From an uncultured Sutterella sp. (GTDB taxonomy: Bacteria > Pseudomonadota > Gammaproteobacteria > Burkholderiales > Burkholderiaceae_F): a DNA stretch of 64,000 nt. Of the stretch, positions 25,101 to 33,263 are shown in pieces. Each line of letters begins with the position of its first letter. Positions within the stretch are counted from its first letter, which is position 1. The notes beneath the pieces are model-generated. The model had not been told where the DNA came from and searched no databases. It was given only the letters and a program-made list of their open reading frames with translations. The position numbers and the translations under genes were made by a program. The stretch spans positions 62,001 through 126,000 of the forward strand of contig UQUR01000002.1 of assembly GCA_900544345.1 (NCBI GenBank). The letters are read 5' to 3'.

Positions 25101-26233
25101 AGCGAGAAATGAAAGCATTAGACTTAAATCTTGCTAGTATTCAAATTGGACAGCTGGGTTATAAGGGCTTAAATTTCGATGCTGTAAAAGTTGATGCAAA
25201 AGCGTTTCCCTCCGGCGCATGGAGCGGTTCAATTACCAGCACCTTAGCTAAGGCACAATTTAATTTCACCCCTCGTACAAGTCACTCTCATCCACTTGTG
25301 ACTGCTAATTTTGATTATTTGCATATTCCGCGGCCAGAAATTGTTGATGAGGCTATGAAAGCCGCTCCAAAGGAAACGCAATCGCTGCCTTCAGTAGCTC
25401 TTACCATTAATGATTTACGTTTCGAGGACTATGAATTAGGTGAATTAAAACTTTGGGCAGAAAACGAGGGCAAAGGCCCCAGCACTCTTTGGAACTTGAA
25501 ACAATTTTCACTTTCTAACAGCGACGCTACCCTTTCGGCAAGCGGTAGTTGGAATGCCGGACAGAGAAAAAACTCTCAGACTTCATTAGAGGCTACCCTG
25601 GACGTCACTGATCTCGGAGAACTACTTGAGCGCTTTAAGCTTGCCCATGTCATCAATGACGGTAGCGGTCAGCTACACACCAATCTGACATGGAACGGCG
25701 CGCCAGTTGACTTTAATACCGAAACACTAAACGGTACGATTTCTACTGCCCTAGCATCTGGTCAAATTCTTCAGGTTGAACCGGGTGCCGGACGGCTAAT
25801 GTCGTTACTGTCGCTTCAAACCCTTTTACGCCGCCTGACGCTTGACTTCAGAGATGTTGTCGGACAAGGATTTGTTTTCGACCGCATTATCGCAAACAAT
25901 ACCATTACCAATGGTGTGATGAAGTCAAATAACTTCAGAATTATTGGTCCTCAAGCAACCATCCTGGCTGAAGGTACAATGGACTTCAATAATATGACTC
26001 AACACAGTAAAGTAACGGTTTTACCTGATATCAGCTTGGGCGGAGCAAGCCTCGCCTTGGCAGTGGCCAACCCAATTTTAGGTGTGGGAAGTTTTATTGC
26101 TCAGCTTGCACTTCAGACTCCGCTTTCAGAATTATTGAGTACTGAATATGAAATCAGCGGCTCTCTGGAAGATCCAGTCATTACAAAAGTGGGAGAAAAC
26201 GGCATAAACAATACATCTGCCGTCACCCCTTAA
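22190..26233 (+). CDS. yhdP: YhdP-family AsmA-like envelope lipid-transport protein
   Basis: A very large (1347 residues) inner-membrane-anchored periplasmic protein of the YhdP/TamB/AsmA superfamily, thought to bridge the envelope and carry phospholipid to the outer membrane. One N-terminal transmembrane helix (about 28-52, WVVLFLYLFLTVALVVLRLW) is followed by FYPKLESYIEERTGTLIEA and a long beta-rich groove. The C-terminal AsmA-type region includes DVVGQGFVFDRI and a glycine/alanine-rich segment GGASLALAVANPILGVGSF. The frame opens with TTG at 22190 and has no ATG before the membrane helix; a GTG inside, near residue 26, is less likely. The nitrilase gene starts 15 bases later, and the pair may be co-transcribed. 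Confidence 0.88.
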   Translation: MTSTHSTLNKTGNGLLHKARPSKWRVLLRTAGWVVLFLYLFLTVALVVLRLWVVPNIETFYPKLESYIEERTGTLIEARDIHVDWERLRPRITLTDVTFARPGHRVSLSLPKVQATFSLTSIYTLQPTFSRLVIFNPKLHVERLSDTLFNIAGFEIDTSSSGNNIEPSQERGATGRKLLDWVLSQEHLEIIDGDFNYIDFTNEHPRPVLLHDTNAVLHRYMIAWKFGLQSTAIRENKIPIDIRATFREKWLGSDNRLERLHGTIYASIPSIDFGRIAQRVNLDHFLQDGSGQADIWLDFDSLRPIQLTADLSLHDVSLRWRPDDDPIQVDALQGRIRETLDGNNLVFSTQDLMVKPIGQAPYYLGNIKLEGAVRDRNLYDGTLSIDSFDLRALTTIGLQLPIPDQTLNAIRDMQASGLIVGFESEWKGPVSAPTDYAFHSEFKNISVQDHTAKDEDDVNRFGFTNLSGTITANHEGGQITLDAPGSTLSFPGIFFEKDFQLDTLQMQASWTNKPKLEFKVENLQISNRDASAQVHGGWSDTGELGTLEVRGDLHYLRASAAHRFIPIVAGGKPTNDWLKAALQGGIAREGKVDLYGPLTEFPYVNQKDKGYIFRISGLAENVKLDYVPTYQKDKNGNWIAGEWPVFEKINGQLVFEGMSMWIHAQSAVSMGATVTDVTAEIPSYTAPGLPLIIKGQSQTSLQNMAQWVNHSPVSAMIGDPFVGTKATGDASLELFLNIPITDLEKTEVLGTVHLNGNMIAMKNVPEMTQAKGAVTFTEKGLWASELTAQIYGCPTTGEISTDEKGKIRITALADATPEAAGKIIDSPAIASLLTHFEGVTPVKTIVEIDRGVDIHVTSDLVGIKGNAPAPFNKAQNNAWPLQFDFENCAQNEHCASKMKLALADVLGMELHYASTKQGLRTQKGVLSVGKRLPLSPTADGLALYIQTPTFKWEDWESILTQSNEALMADPKREMKALDLNLASIQIGQLGYKGLNFDAVKVDAKAFPSGAWSGSITSTLAKAQFNFTPRTSHSHPLVTANFDYLHIPRPEIVDEAMKAAPKETQSLPSVALTINDLRFEDYELGELKLWAENEGKGPSTLWNLKQFSLSNSDATLSASGSWNAGQRKNSQTSLEATLDVTDLGELLERFKLAHVINDGSGQLHTNLTWNGAPVDFNTETLNGTISTALASGQILQVEPGAGRLMSLLSLQTLLRRLTLDFRDVVGQGFVFDRIIANNTITNGVMKSNNFRIIGPQATILAEGTMDFNNMTQHSKVTVLPDISLGGASLALAVANPILGVGSFIAQLALQTPLSELLSTEYEISGSLEDPVITKVGENGINNTSAVTP

Positions 26234-26248
26234 AGGAAAGGAAATTTT

Positions 26249-27055
26249 ATGCGAATTGCTGCCTGTCAAATGGTATCTGGCACCAATATTGAAGCCAACA
26301 TTCATACTGCGCGAGCATTGATTGATTCGGCTGCCCAAAGTGGTGCAGAGTTAATTGTGCTGCCGGAATACTTTTCGTTGATGCCCAGTAACAGCCAAGA
26401 ACTTCTTGCAGCAGCTGAAAAGTACGGTAACGGTCCTATACAAAAAGCGATGAGTCAAGCAGCCAAAGAGAACCAAACTTGGCTCGTGGCAGGTACCATT
26501 CCATTGAAGGCAGATGACGATCAACACTTTATTGATGCTTGTCTTGTCTATAACCCCAACGGAGAAGTAGAAGCCCGATACGACAAAATTCACCTTTTTC
26601 AATTCGAGCGAGGTGAAGAAAGCTATCATGAAGGCCGGGTCACACAAGCCGGTAAAGAAGTGAAATCTGTCAATATTGAAACCTGGGAAGGTATTTGGAA
26701 AGTCGGACTTTCCGTTTGCTTTGATCTGCGTTTCCCTGAATTGTTTAGACAACTAGGTACTCCTGACATCATTACTTTGCCTGCGGCTTTCACAACCTTT
26801 ACCGGACGAGCCCACTGGGACACACTTTTGCGTGCCCGCGCCATTGAAAATCAGTGTTATGTTTTAGCCTGTGCTCAGGGCGGACTGCATGAAAGCGGAC
26901 GCCAAACCTGGGGACATAGTATTTTGATTGATCCTTGGGGCGTAACAGTTGCCGAACTCACTCAAGGCGAGGGGGTTTTGCTGGCAGAAGTCTATGAAAG
27001 TCGAATTAAACAAGCCCGGGAAATTTTGCCAGCGCTCAAAAGTCGAACAATTTAA
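26249..27055 (+). CDS. Nitrilase-superfamily amidase (Nit/omega-amidase type)
   Basis: A 268-residue carbon-nitrogen hydrolase with the full Glu-Lys-Cys triad: LIVLPEYFSL (Glu near residue 42), YDKIHLFQ (Lys) and VGLSVCFDLRFPELFR (Cys). The motif set and size fit the Nit1/Nit2 branch, which includes deaminated-glutathione amidase, a metabolite-repair enzyme. The substrate is not proven by sequence. A strong GGAAAGGAAA lies just before ATG 26249. It follows yhdP by 15 bases, an arrangement I recall as common in Burkholderiales. Confidence 0.9.
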   Translation: MRIAACQMVSGTNIEANIHTARALIDSAAQSGAELIVLPEYFSLMPSNSQELLAAAEKYGNGPIQKAMSQAAKENQTWLVAGTIPLKADDDQHFIDACLVYNPNGEVEARYDKIHLFQFERGEESYHEGRVTQAGKEVKSVNIETWEGIWKVGLSVCFDLRFPELFRQLGTPDIITLPAAFTTFTGRAHWDTLLRARAIENQCYVLACAQGGLHESGRQTWGHSILIDPWGVTVAELTQGEGVLLAEVYESRIKQAREILPALKSRTI

Positions 27056-27170
27056 AGGCCGTTCGATGCAAAAACGATGCTATTAGGTTACGAACGTGTG
27101 TAATTTGCATTATTATCTGTACTTGTAACTATTTTGATTGACGGACAGGATAATCCGTTAGCGTTAAGGG

Positions 27171-27785
27171 GTGCAAACCTTGTTTCGATTAATGACTCCC
27201 ATTGTGTTGCTTACACGCCTGTTGGTCGGCGCCTATCCTCAGTGGATTGGCAGTTCTCCTTCGGATAAGCAACGAATTTATTTTGCCAATCACACGAGCC
27301 ACTTGGATACGATCGTAATCTGGTCGTCTCTACCTAAGGACATGCGCTCTCATACCCGCCCTGTTGCAGCTAAAGACTACTGGATTAAAGGAGCAATCCG
27401 CCGTCGCATTGCAATTGAAGAGCTAAATGTTGTTTTAGTGGATCGACGCCGCTCAGAGCACGCAGATCCGCTCGAACCTTTACGAGACTGTCTCAGAGAA
27501 GGCTCTTCAATGATTATCTTCCCAGAAGGAACCAGACGGCCTCAAGCTATTCCGAGTGAATTTAAAAGCGGCATCTGGCGCCTAGCACGAGAGTTCCCCA
27601 ATGTTGAGCTGATCCCGGTTTATATTGAAAACCTCTACCGGGCAATGCCAAAAGGTGCGTTGATTCCGGTGCCTACCGTCTGCTCCATCCGTTTCGGAGC
27701 CCCTCTGCCCTTTAGCCCTGAGGATCCGAAGGATGTGTTTCTCGCTCGCGCGCGTGAAGCAGTAATTAAACTTTCGGAGGCATAA
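27171..27785 (+). CDS. PlsC-like 1-acylglycerol-3-phosphate acyltransferase
   Basis: A 204-residue lysophospholipid acyltransferase. The catalytic HX4D motif appears as NHTSHLDT near residue 41, and the glycerol-phosphate-binding motif as FPEGTRRP near residue 119. The N-terminus is hydrophobic enough for one membrane anchor. Three starts are possible: GTG 27171, TTG 27180 (best spaced from AAGGGG) and ATG 27192. The next gene, a CdsA-like cytidylyltransferase, starts one base after the stop, so the two enzymes form a phosphatidic acid to CDP-diacylglycerol unit. It is shorter than housekeeping PlsC, so it may be a second, specialised copy. Confidence 0.87.
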   Translation: MQTLFRLMTPIVLLTRLLVGAYPQWIGSSPSDKQRIYFANHTSHLDTIVIWSSLPKDMRSHTRPVAAKDYWIKGAIRRRIAIEELNVVLVDRRRSEHADPLEPLRDCLREGSSMIIFPEGTRRPQAIPSEFKSGIWRLAREFPNVELIPVYIENLYRAMPKGALIPVPTVCSIRFGAPLPFSPEDPKDVFLARAREAVIKLSEA

Positions 27786-27786
27786 G

Positions 27787-28743
27787 ATGCGCTTAGGAAT
27801 TACATTACAAGAAACCTATACGCTTGTGCTTGTTGTATTGGTGCTTTTAGCCGCTTTCGGCACAAGCTACTGTCAATGGGCCATCCGAAAAGCAACAGAG
27901 CCAGAACAAATTGAGCGTATTCGGGTAGTCAACTCCCGAGTAAAAATGGGTTGGTGGCTCATTATCATCTTTACGTTGGCTTTTTGGGCCGGACAAAACG
28001 TCCTCTTGATTGTTTTTGCTCTGGTTAGCTTTTTTACATTCAGAGAGTTTGTCGCCTTAACGCCGATAAAAGTATCAGACCATTGGGCTTTGGTTGTCTC
28101 TTTTTATATTGTCATTCCGCTACAGTACGTCCTCATCGGCTTAGACCGCTATTGGCTCTTTACTGTTTTTATTCCGGTCTACCTCTTTTTGCTCTTACCC
28201 GTTTTGATGTCACTGAGACCTGACAATGACCGATTCCTCGAGCGTGTAGCTAAGATCCAATGGGGTGTGATGCTGAGCGTTTACTGTATCAGCCACGCTC
28301 CGGCACTGATGAATTTTGACATTACGCGTTTTGGCTCAAGCCCGTCGCTGCTTCTGCTCTTTTACCTCTTGATCGTCTTCTTGGGTGACCTCTTTGTCGT
28401 GATGGCAAGCTCCTACTTTGGCGGCAAGACCTTAAGAGACAATCCGCATAAGACCATTAAAGGCACATTAATCGGCGGAGCGATTACTATTTTGGTGGGT
28501 TACGCCTTATTCTGGATGACGCCGTTCAGAACGTGGCAGGCGCTCGTCATGGCCTGTGTCATTGTGGTGACCGGTGCCTTCGGTGATATCGTTATTTCGT
28601 CTGTGAAGCGCTCTTTAGGCAGCCGCTTTATGGACGGCGATAAATATATCGGCCGCGGTAATCTTGAGCGTTTGGCACCGCTCATGTTCTCTGCTCCGAT
28701 TTATTACCATATTACTCAAGCCTATTTCTCGGCTGGTTGGTAA
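27787..28743 (+). CDS. Divergent CdsA-type phosphatidate cytidylyltransferase
   Basis: A 318-residue polytopic protein of the CDP-diglyceride synthase family with about eight hydrophobic segments. The family core is present: LGDLFVVMASSYFGGK, NPHKTIKGTLIGG, GAFGDIVISSVKRSLG. However, the C-terminal signature is degenerate: where CdsA normally shows a KD-x3-PGHGG-LDR-D pattern, this protein reads DGDKYIGRGNLERLAP. The conserved aspartate is therefore replaced by glutamate and one glycine pair is missing. Together with its PlsC-like partner this suggests a second, specialised CDP-lipid branch, similar in idea to E. coli YnbB. A strong terminator follows. Confidence 0.82.
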   Translation: MRLGITLQETYTLVLVVLVLLAAFGTSYCQWAIRKATEPEQIERIRVVNSRVKMGWWLIIIFTLAFWAGQNVLLIVFALVSFFTFREFVALTPIKVSDHWALVVSFYIVIPLQYVLIGLDRYWLFTVFIPVYLFLLLPVLMSLRPDNDRFLERVAKIQWGVMLSVYCISHAPALMNFDITRFGSSPSLLLLFYLLIVFLGDLFVVMASSYFGGKTLRDNPHKTIKGTLIGGAITILVGYALFWMTPFRTWQALVMACVIVVTGAFGDIVISSVKRSLGSRFMDGDKYIGRGNLERLAPLMFSAPIYYHITQAYFSAGW

Positions 28744-28764
28744 CCAAGAAAACTTTTCAAATCT

Positions 28765-28792
28765 GGGGCTGATTTTTCAGCCCCGTTTTTTT
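28765..28792 (+). terminator. Terminator of the plsC-cdsA pair
   Basis: GGGGCTGA-TTTT-TCAGCCCC hairpin followed by G and seven T bases; a textbook intrinsic terminator. Confidence 0.95.
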
Positions 28793-28943
28793 ATTAAACA
28801 TCTTCTGTCCTTTCCTGCCGTAATACACCATTTTTTTACCGAAAAAACAATAACCTGATCACTTCTAATCTCAAAAACTTGATCAGAGTCTAGCCTTTTG
28901 AGAAAATCATATTTTTTCATCAAATAATTCATTGAGGGATAAA

Positions 28944-31509
28944 ATGGAGATTTCTACCCCCCCTAAAAATTGCTTCACTTAAGCAAGCTAAAAAAACTTT
29001 AGTTGCGGCAGCTTTAATTTCATTGTTTAATTCAGCCTATGCAATAGATAATTTCATTTACAGACTGGGAATAGATGGCTATGACAGCGACAAAGACCGA
29101 GTTTTAGACTTAAAAACGGACAGTCAGATCCCTAACGAATATCAAAATATTGACATTAGACTCTCACCTACCATTGAAAACGATCGGTATACCGTCGCTG
29201 TCTCCGGTAAAACACTTACCGTTTATGGCTCTACAAACATCCATCTCTCCGCACAAATGCCTCCAGACGTAACTGGGGACGGTAAGCCTGATTTTGAGGA
29301 CGATTCCGGCAGTAATGCTCTGTACGCTGTTAATGATGACTCAGTGATTGACCTCAGAGGTGATGTATCTATTTCAACATTTCACAATGTCACGCCCGGA
29401 ACAGAAGGAAGCGAAACGGTCGGCGCTAATGCTGTTTATGCAAAAGAGCGCGCTGAGATCTTTTTAGGTAATGAAGGCACTAAAACTTCTATCTTGGCTC
29501 TCGCACAAAAACCTGATGCGATATCCGCCAAAAACGGAGGAAAAGTACACCTTCGTTCCACAAATAATCAAGTGATCGGCAGCATTGACACTCTATTCTT
29601 AGACTTCGGAACTTATGGCTCTTCTGTCAGCGGAACATTCTCAGGCAGCGAATCCTTCTGGTTTGGTGATGAACAAACCTTTTCCAATATCCAGTCCATT
29701 AACATTACGATGGATCTAAAGCCCATCATAAACAAAGACATCATCCTCAATATGACACTCAACGGTGTGGATGACATTAAAAAACTGCTCACAGGTAATT
29801 ATTATGGACTGGGAATTGATCAATGGCTCAATTCTGAATATAGCGACCTGATTAAAGGATTAATCAACAGTGCTCTTAGTGGATTAGGCGTTTCAGAACA
29901 ACAAATTAATGAAAAGTTAGACCTAACATTTACTAATGGTGCCCAATGGACATACTTTGGAGTCAAACAGACTACAGAAGAAAGTCGATCAATAGGTGAC
30001 GAGCCAATAACAGCAACAGCAACAGCAACATTCACTTCTACCCCAAAACGCATTAGCTCTATCACGTTAAACGGCGGCATTATCAACCTGTTTGACGAGA
30101 ATATCCAACAGACCTGGGGAAGCATCATTTATGATGGGAAGAGCCTTTTGGAACTTTGGCCCGAACTTGCCAAGGTTAACCATGATTATGTCCGAATCGG
30201 TGATCTGAAGGGTTCTCAAGGTATCTTCCGATTGGATCTCGATGCTAAGAATAAGCAAAACAGCGACATGGTCTTTATTGAGTCTTCAAGCACAGGCGGT
30301 CAACACTATATTGAACCCTATAATTTGGAACGCTTAGAGTCTGTTTCGCCGACCAATACCCTGACATTTGCTCTGACGCATAAAAATGCGAACCAAGAAG
30401 GTAAAGCCGTTACCTTTGCTGACAAAGAAAATTTCTATGGGCAGCACCTTTTTGATTATGAACTTGAAATTGACTCCAGAGAAATCCAAAACGCTGAGCA
30501 AATCAGTGACATCTCCTACGACAGCTTTAAAGAGGATGGTTGGGAATTCGATCCTCAAGAGTTTGTCGACGGTAAAGAGTGGTTCATCAAACGCGTGAAT
30601 TTAATTGAATCTGCCGCCTCTATCGGCATGCGCTCGGCAGGTTACGCTAGCTATGACTTAGCGACAAGCATGGATCGCCGAGACCGTCGTCTGCAAAATG
30701 CTGTTTTCCAAAACGATGAAAAAGACGGTCTTTGGGCTCGTATCCAATACGGCGAAGCCGGTGCTGAACACCTCTATGACGCAGACCTCACTACAGTCTA
30801 TGTGGGCTATGAAAAAGCGACTTCTGCAGATAATCGTTTAGGTGTCAGTTTTGCCTATACTGACGGCGAATCTGACTTTAGCGATCTCAAGGGCTCCGGA
30901 GACTTAAAGCGCTATGAAGCTTCGATTTACGACACTTTAACGTTTGGTTCTCACTATTTGGACTTCGTAGCCCGTTTCGGTCAGGTTGATAACGAATTCG
31001 ATGTAACAAACCAAGCCGGCGCTTTATCTACAAGCGGTTCATTTGATCAAAAGTATGCAGCGCTGTCTGCTGAGTACGGCTACAACTTTAAAGATGAACA
31101 CAACGTCTTTATTGAACCGCAATTACAGCTTCAAGTGGCCTACCTTGGCGATTATGAGTACCGCACCGAACGGAGCATGAAAGTCAAAGCCGATGATGAT
31201 ATGAGCGTCATTGGTCGTATGGGTCTCAGAGTCGGTAAAGCCTTTGAAGCCTCCAACTACGCTGCTGAACTTTACGCACGTGCTGACGTCTTACATCAAT
31301 TCACTGACGGTCAGGATGCCGTGTTTAGCGACGTTAGCCACAAGGTAGACGTCAACTGGGGCGATAAAGATACTTGGTCAACTTTCGGTGTCGGCGGGTA
31401 TTTCAACTGGAAAGACAATATGTCCTTACAGATGGATATTGAAAAAACGGCTGGAGGTGAAACAGCTGATACTTGGGTCGTATCCGGTCGATTCAATTAT
31501 CTTTTCTAG
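28944..31509 (+). CDS. Autotransporter, out of frame at a C7 tract (phase-variable candidate)
   Basis: A type V autotransporter. The barrel (about the last 280 residues, from SIGMRSAGYASYDLATSMDR) shows alternating strands and ends in the aromatic VSGRFNYLF. The passenger (about 530 residues, Ser/Thr/Asn-rich, with GSETVGANAVYA-type repeats) has no recognised enzyme domain. The long frame has no usable start: its first possible codon is TTG 29023, inside the signal sequence. Upstream, ATG 28944 with GAGGG reads MEISTPP and hits TAA after 12 codons. Removing one C from the seven-C run gives a complete signal peptide ending SLFNSAYA. The gene is therefore OFF as read, or the tract is miscounted. 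Confidence 0.85.
28957..28963 (+). repeat. C7 homopolymer tract, candidate phase switch
   Basis: Seven consecutive C bases lie five codons into the frame that starts at ATG 28944. With six or nine C the frame joins the autotransporter signal peptide and barrel; with seven it stops at TAA 28980-28982, and with eight it stops directly after the tract. Confidence 0.85.
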
Positions 31510-31538
31510 TTCTTCCCAGTTTTAACGTTCTGTGAAAC

Positions 31539-31573
31539 AAACGGCAGGCCACAAAAAGTCTGCCGTTTTCATT
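31539..31573 (+). terminator. Terminator of the autotransporter gene
   Basis: AAACGGCAG pairs with CTGCCGTTTT around a 12-base loop, followed by a T-rich run. It lies before the convergent ATPase gene. Confidence 0.8.
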
Positions 31574-31587
31574 CTCATTTTCGTAAG

Positions 31588-32946
31588 CTATTCAGGCTTG
31601 CCGGAAACATTCGATAATTCTTTTAATGCCAAACCGATTAATCGATCGGTATGATCAGCCATGAATAAGGGAATGTTTAGGATATCACCGTCAAGTTTTA
31701 AATTATCCAATGAGAACCTGATTCTCAATTTAACCTGCTCACCGAATAACTCTTTAAATTTTCTCAAACTCTTACTCTTAATATTTGTTTCCGCTTTTAC
31801 CTCAATTGGGAAAATATCGTTGTCACGCTGAATCAGAAAGTCTACTTCATACGGAGGATTCGTTTGACTCCAATATCTGGGCATCACTTCAAACTGTGTC
31901 AGAAGCGTCTGCAAAACAAAATTCTCAGTCAGTGCGCCTTTAAATTCTGTGAATAGTCGGTTACCTTCCCCAAAAGCTGTAGGAGCCAATTGAGACAAAC
32001 GGCGCAATAATCCCACATCAACGAGATAAATTTTGAAGGCTGAAAGATCGTCATAGGCAGATAGAGGTAACCCCGGCGCTGTACTGCGGAATACCTTATG
32101 CACCAATCTGGCATCAACCAACCATTGCAATGCGTCTTCATACTCCCTGGCTCTTGCCCCTTCTTTCACCACTTTGTAGAGAAATTTCTTATTTTCTCTG
32201 GCTAACTGCGAAGGAATGGATTTCCAAATCATAGAAATCTTCGGAAATTCTGCGGTCTCAGGGTGTTTTGCAAAGTCACGTTCATAAGCTTCGATAATGG
32301 CCGAAAGTGCTTCCTGCATCGCGTTGACGTCCCGGGCTTGAGTCCACATTAAAACCGACTCGGGCATGCCGCCCGTAACGTAATACATTTTGAGTTTTTC
32401 TGAGAGCGGATTAAAAAAGGCTTCCGGAATCGGTTCTATAGATTGCACACTTTGCAGATACTCAACAAGGTTTTCATCGCCATTGGCCAATAAAAATTCC
32501 GTAAAGCTCATCGGATCAATTTGCATGAAATTGACCTTCCCGACCGGGAAAGACGAGGGTTTGGCCAAAGAAATACCTAAAAGAGATCCTGCAGAGGCAA
32601 TGTGATATTGCGGAGCATTTTCACAGAAATACTTGAGCGAATTGATCACTTCGGGGCAGTCTTGGACTTCATCAAAAATAATCAAAGTTTTTTCAAGTTC
32701 AATTCTCTGTCCGCTTGCAAGCATCAAATTTTGCAAAATTCGGTTCTGATCCTTTGTTATCTGGAAAAATTGCTTCAGTTCCGGATTTTCGTCAAAGTTA
32801 AAGTAAGCAACATTGTCATAAAACTGCCGCCCGAATTCTTTGAGAATCCACGTCTTTCCAACTTGACGGACTCCTTTCAGAATCAGTGGTTTACGGTATG
32901 GTGACTTTTTCCAACTGAGTAACTTATCTAGAATAATTCTCTTCAT
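31588..32946 (-). CDS. AAA ATPase with DUF4143 domain
   Basis: A 452-residue ATPase of the archaeal-type AAA/DUF4143 family, common and often multi-copy in gut bacteria, with no settled function. Walker A is LKGVRQVGKTW (about residue 24), Walker B is LIIFDEVQD (about 88), and AGSLLG near residue 117 fits sensor 1. The C-terminal DUF4143 region shows a restriction-endonuclease-like core: YEVDFLIQRDNDIFPIEVKAE, with the Asp, Glu and Lys expected of a PD-(D/E)xK fold. It is a lone gene between a terminator and a long AT-rich gap, in an accessory stretch, which is consistent with horizontal spread. Confidence 0.88.
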   Translation of the reverse strand: MKRIILDKLLSWKKSPYRKPLILKGVRQVGKTWILKEFGRQFYDNVAYFNFDENPELKQFFQITKDQNRILQNLMLASGQRIELEKTLIIFDEVQDCPEVINSLKYFCENAPQYHIASAGSLLGISLAKPSSFPVGKVNFMQIDPMSFTEFLLANGDENLVEYLQSVQSIEPIPEAFFNPLSEKLKMYYVTGGMPESVLMWTQARDVNAMQEALSAIIEAYERDFAKHPETAEFPKISMIWKSIPSQLARENKKFLYKVVKEGARAREYEDALQWLVDARLVHKVFRSTAPGLPLSAYDDLSAFKIYLVDVGLLRRLSQLAPTAFGEGNRLFTEFKGALTENFVLQTLLTQFEVMPRYWSQTNPPYEVDFLIQRDNDIFPIEVKAETNIKSKSLRKFKELFGEQVKLRIRFSLDNLKLDGDILNIPLFMADHTDRLIGLALKELSNVSGKPE

Positions 32947-33263
32947 AAACCATCCTCTCTCTTAACTGTCACTTCAAAATTCTTTTTAGATATTAGACTA
33001 AATCACATAATTATTCATAATTTTGTGAATTTAATCACATTTTTATACGATTTTATGTGAAATCTCAAAAAAAGCATAACTCAAAGCCGATGAATCAAAT
33101 TTATATCTCTTTAGAGTTACTTATACCTCTTAATAGAGTGATTAATGCCAAAAATCATCTTATTCTTTGAATTTTTAATACTTTTATTCAATCTAAATCA
33201 AACTTTTCACATCATATCAGGCATACACTGGAGAGCATTCTCTCACTTATTTCGGAGTCCGTT
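32947..33263. other. AT-rich divergent intergenic region upstream of hydG
   Basis: About 317 bases, much more AT-rich than its neighbours, with no gene. It holds a perfect Crp-type palindrome (33024-33039), extra TCACA/TGTGA half-sites at 33003 and 33056, and a small hairpin (GAGAG-CATT-CTCTC, 33231-33244) in the hydG leader. GGAG precedes the hydG ATG. Confidence 0.6.
33024..33039. promoter_or_regulatory. Crp/FNR-superfamily operator (TGTGA-N6-TCACA)
   Basis: TGTGAATTTAATCACA is an exact match to the classical TGTGA-N6-TCACA consensus and lies 225 bases upstream of the hydG start and 78 bases upstream of the divergent ATPase. Flanking half-sites in both directions suggest a cluster of sites. 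Confidence 0.55.
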
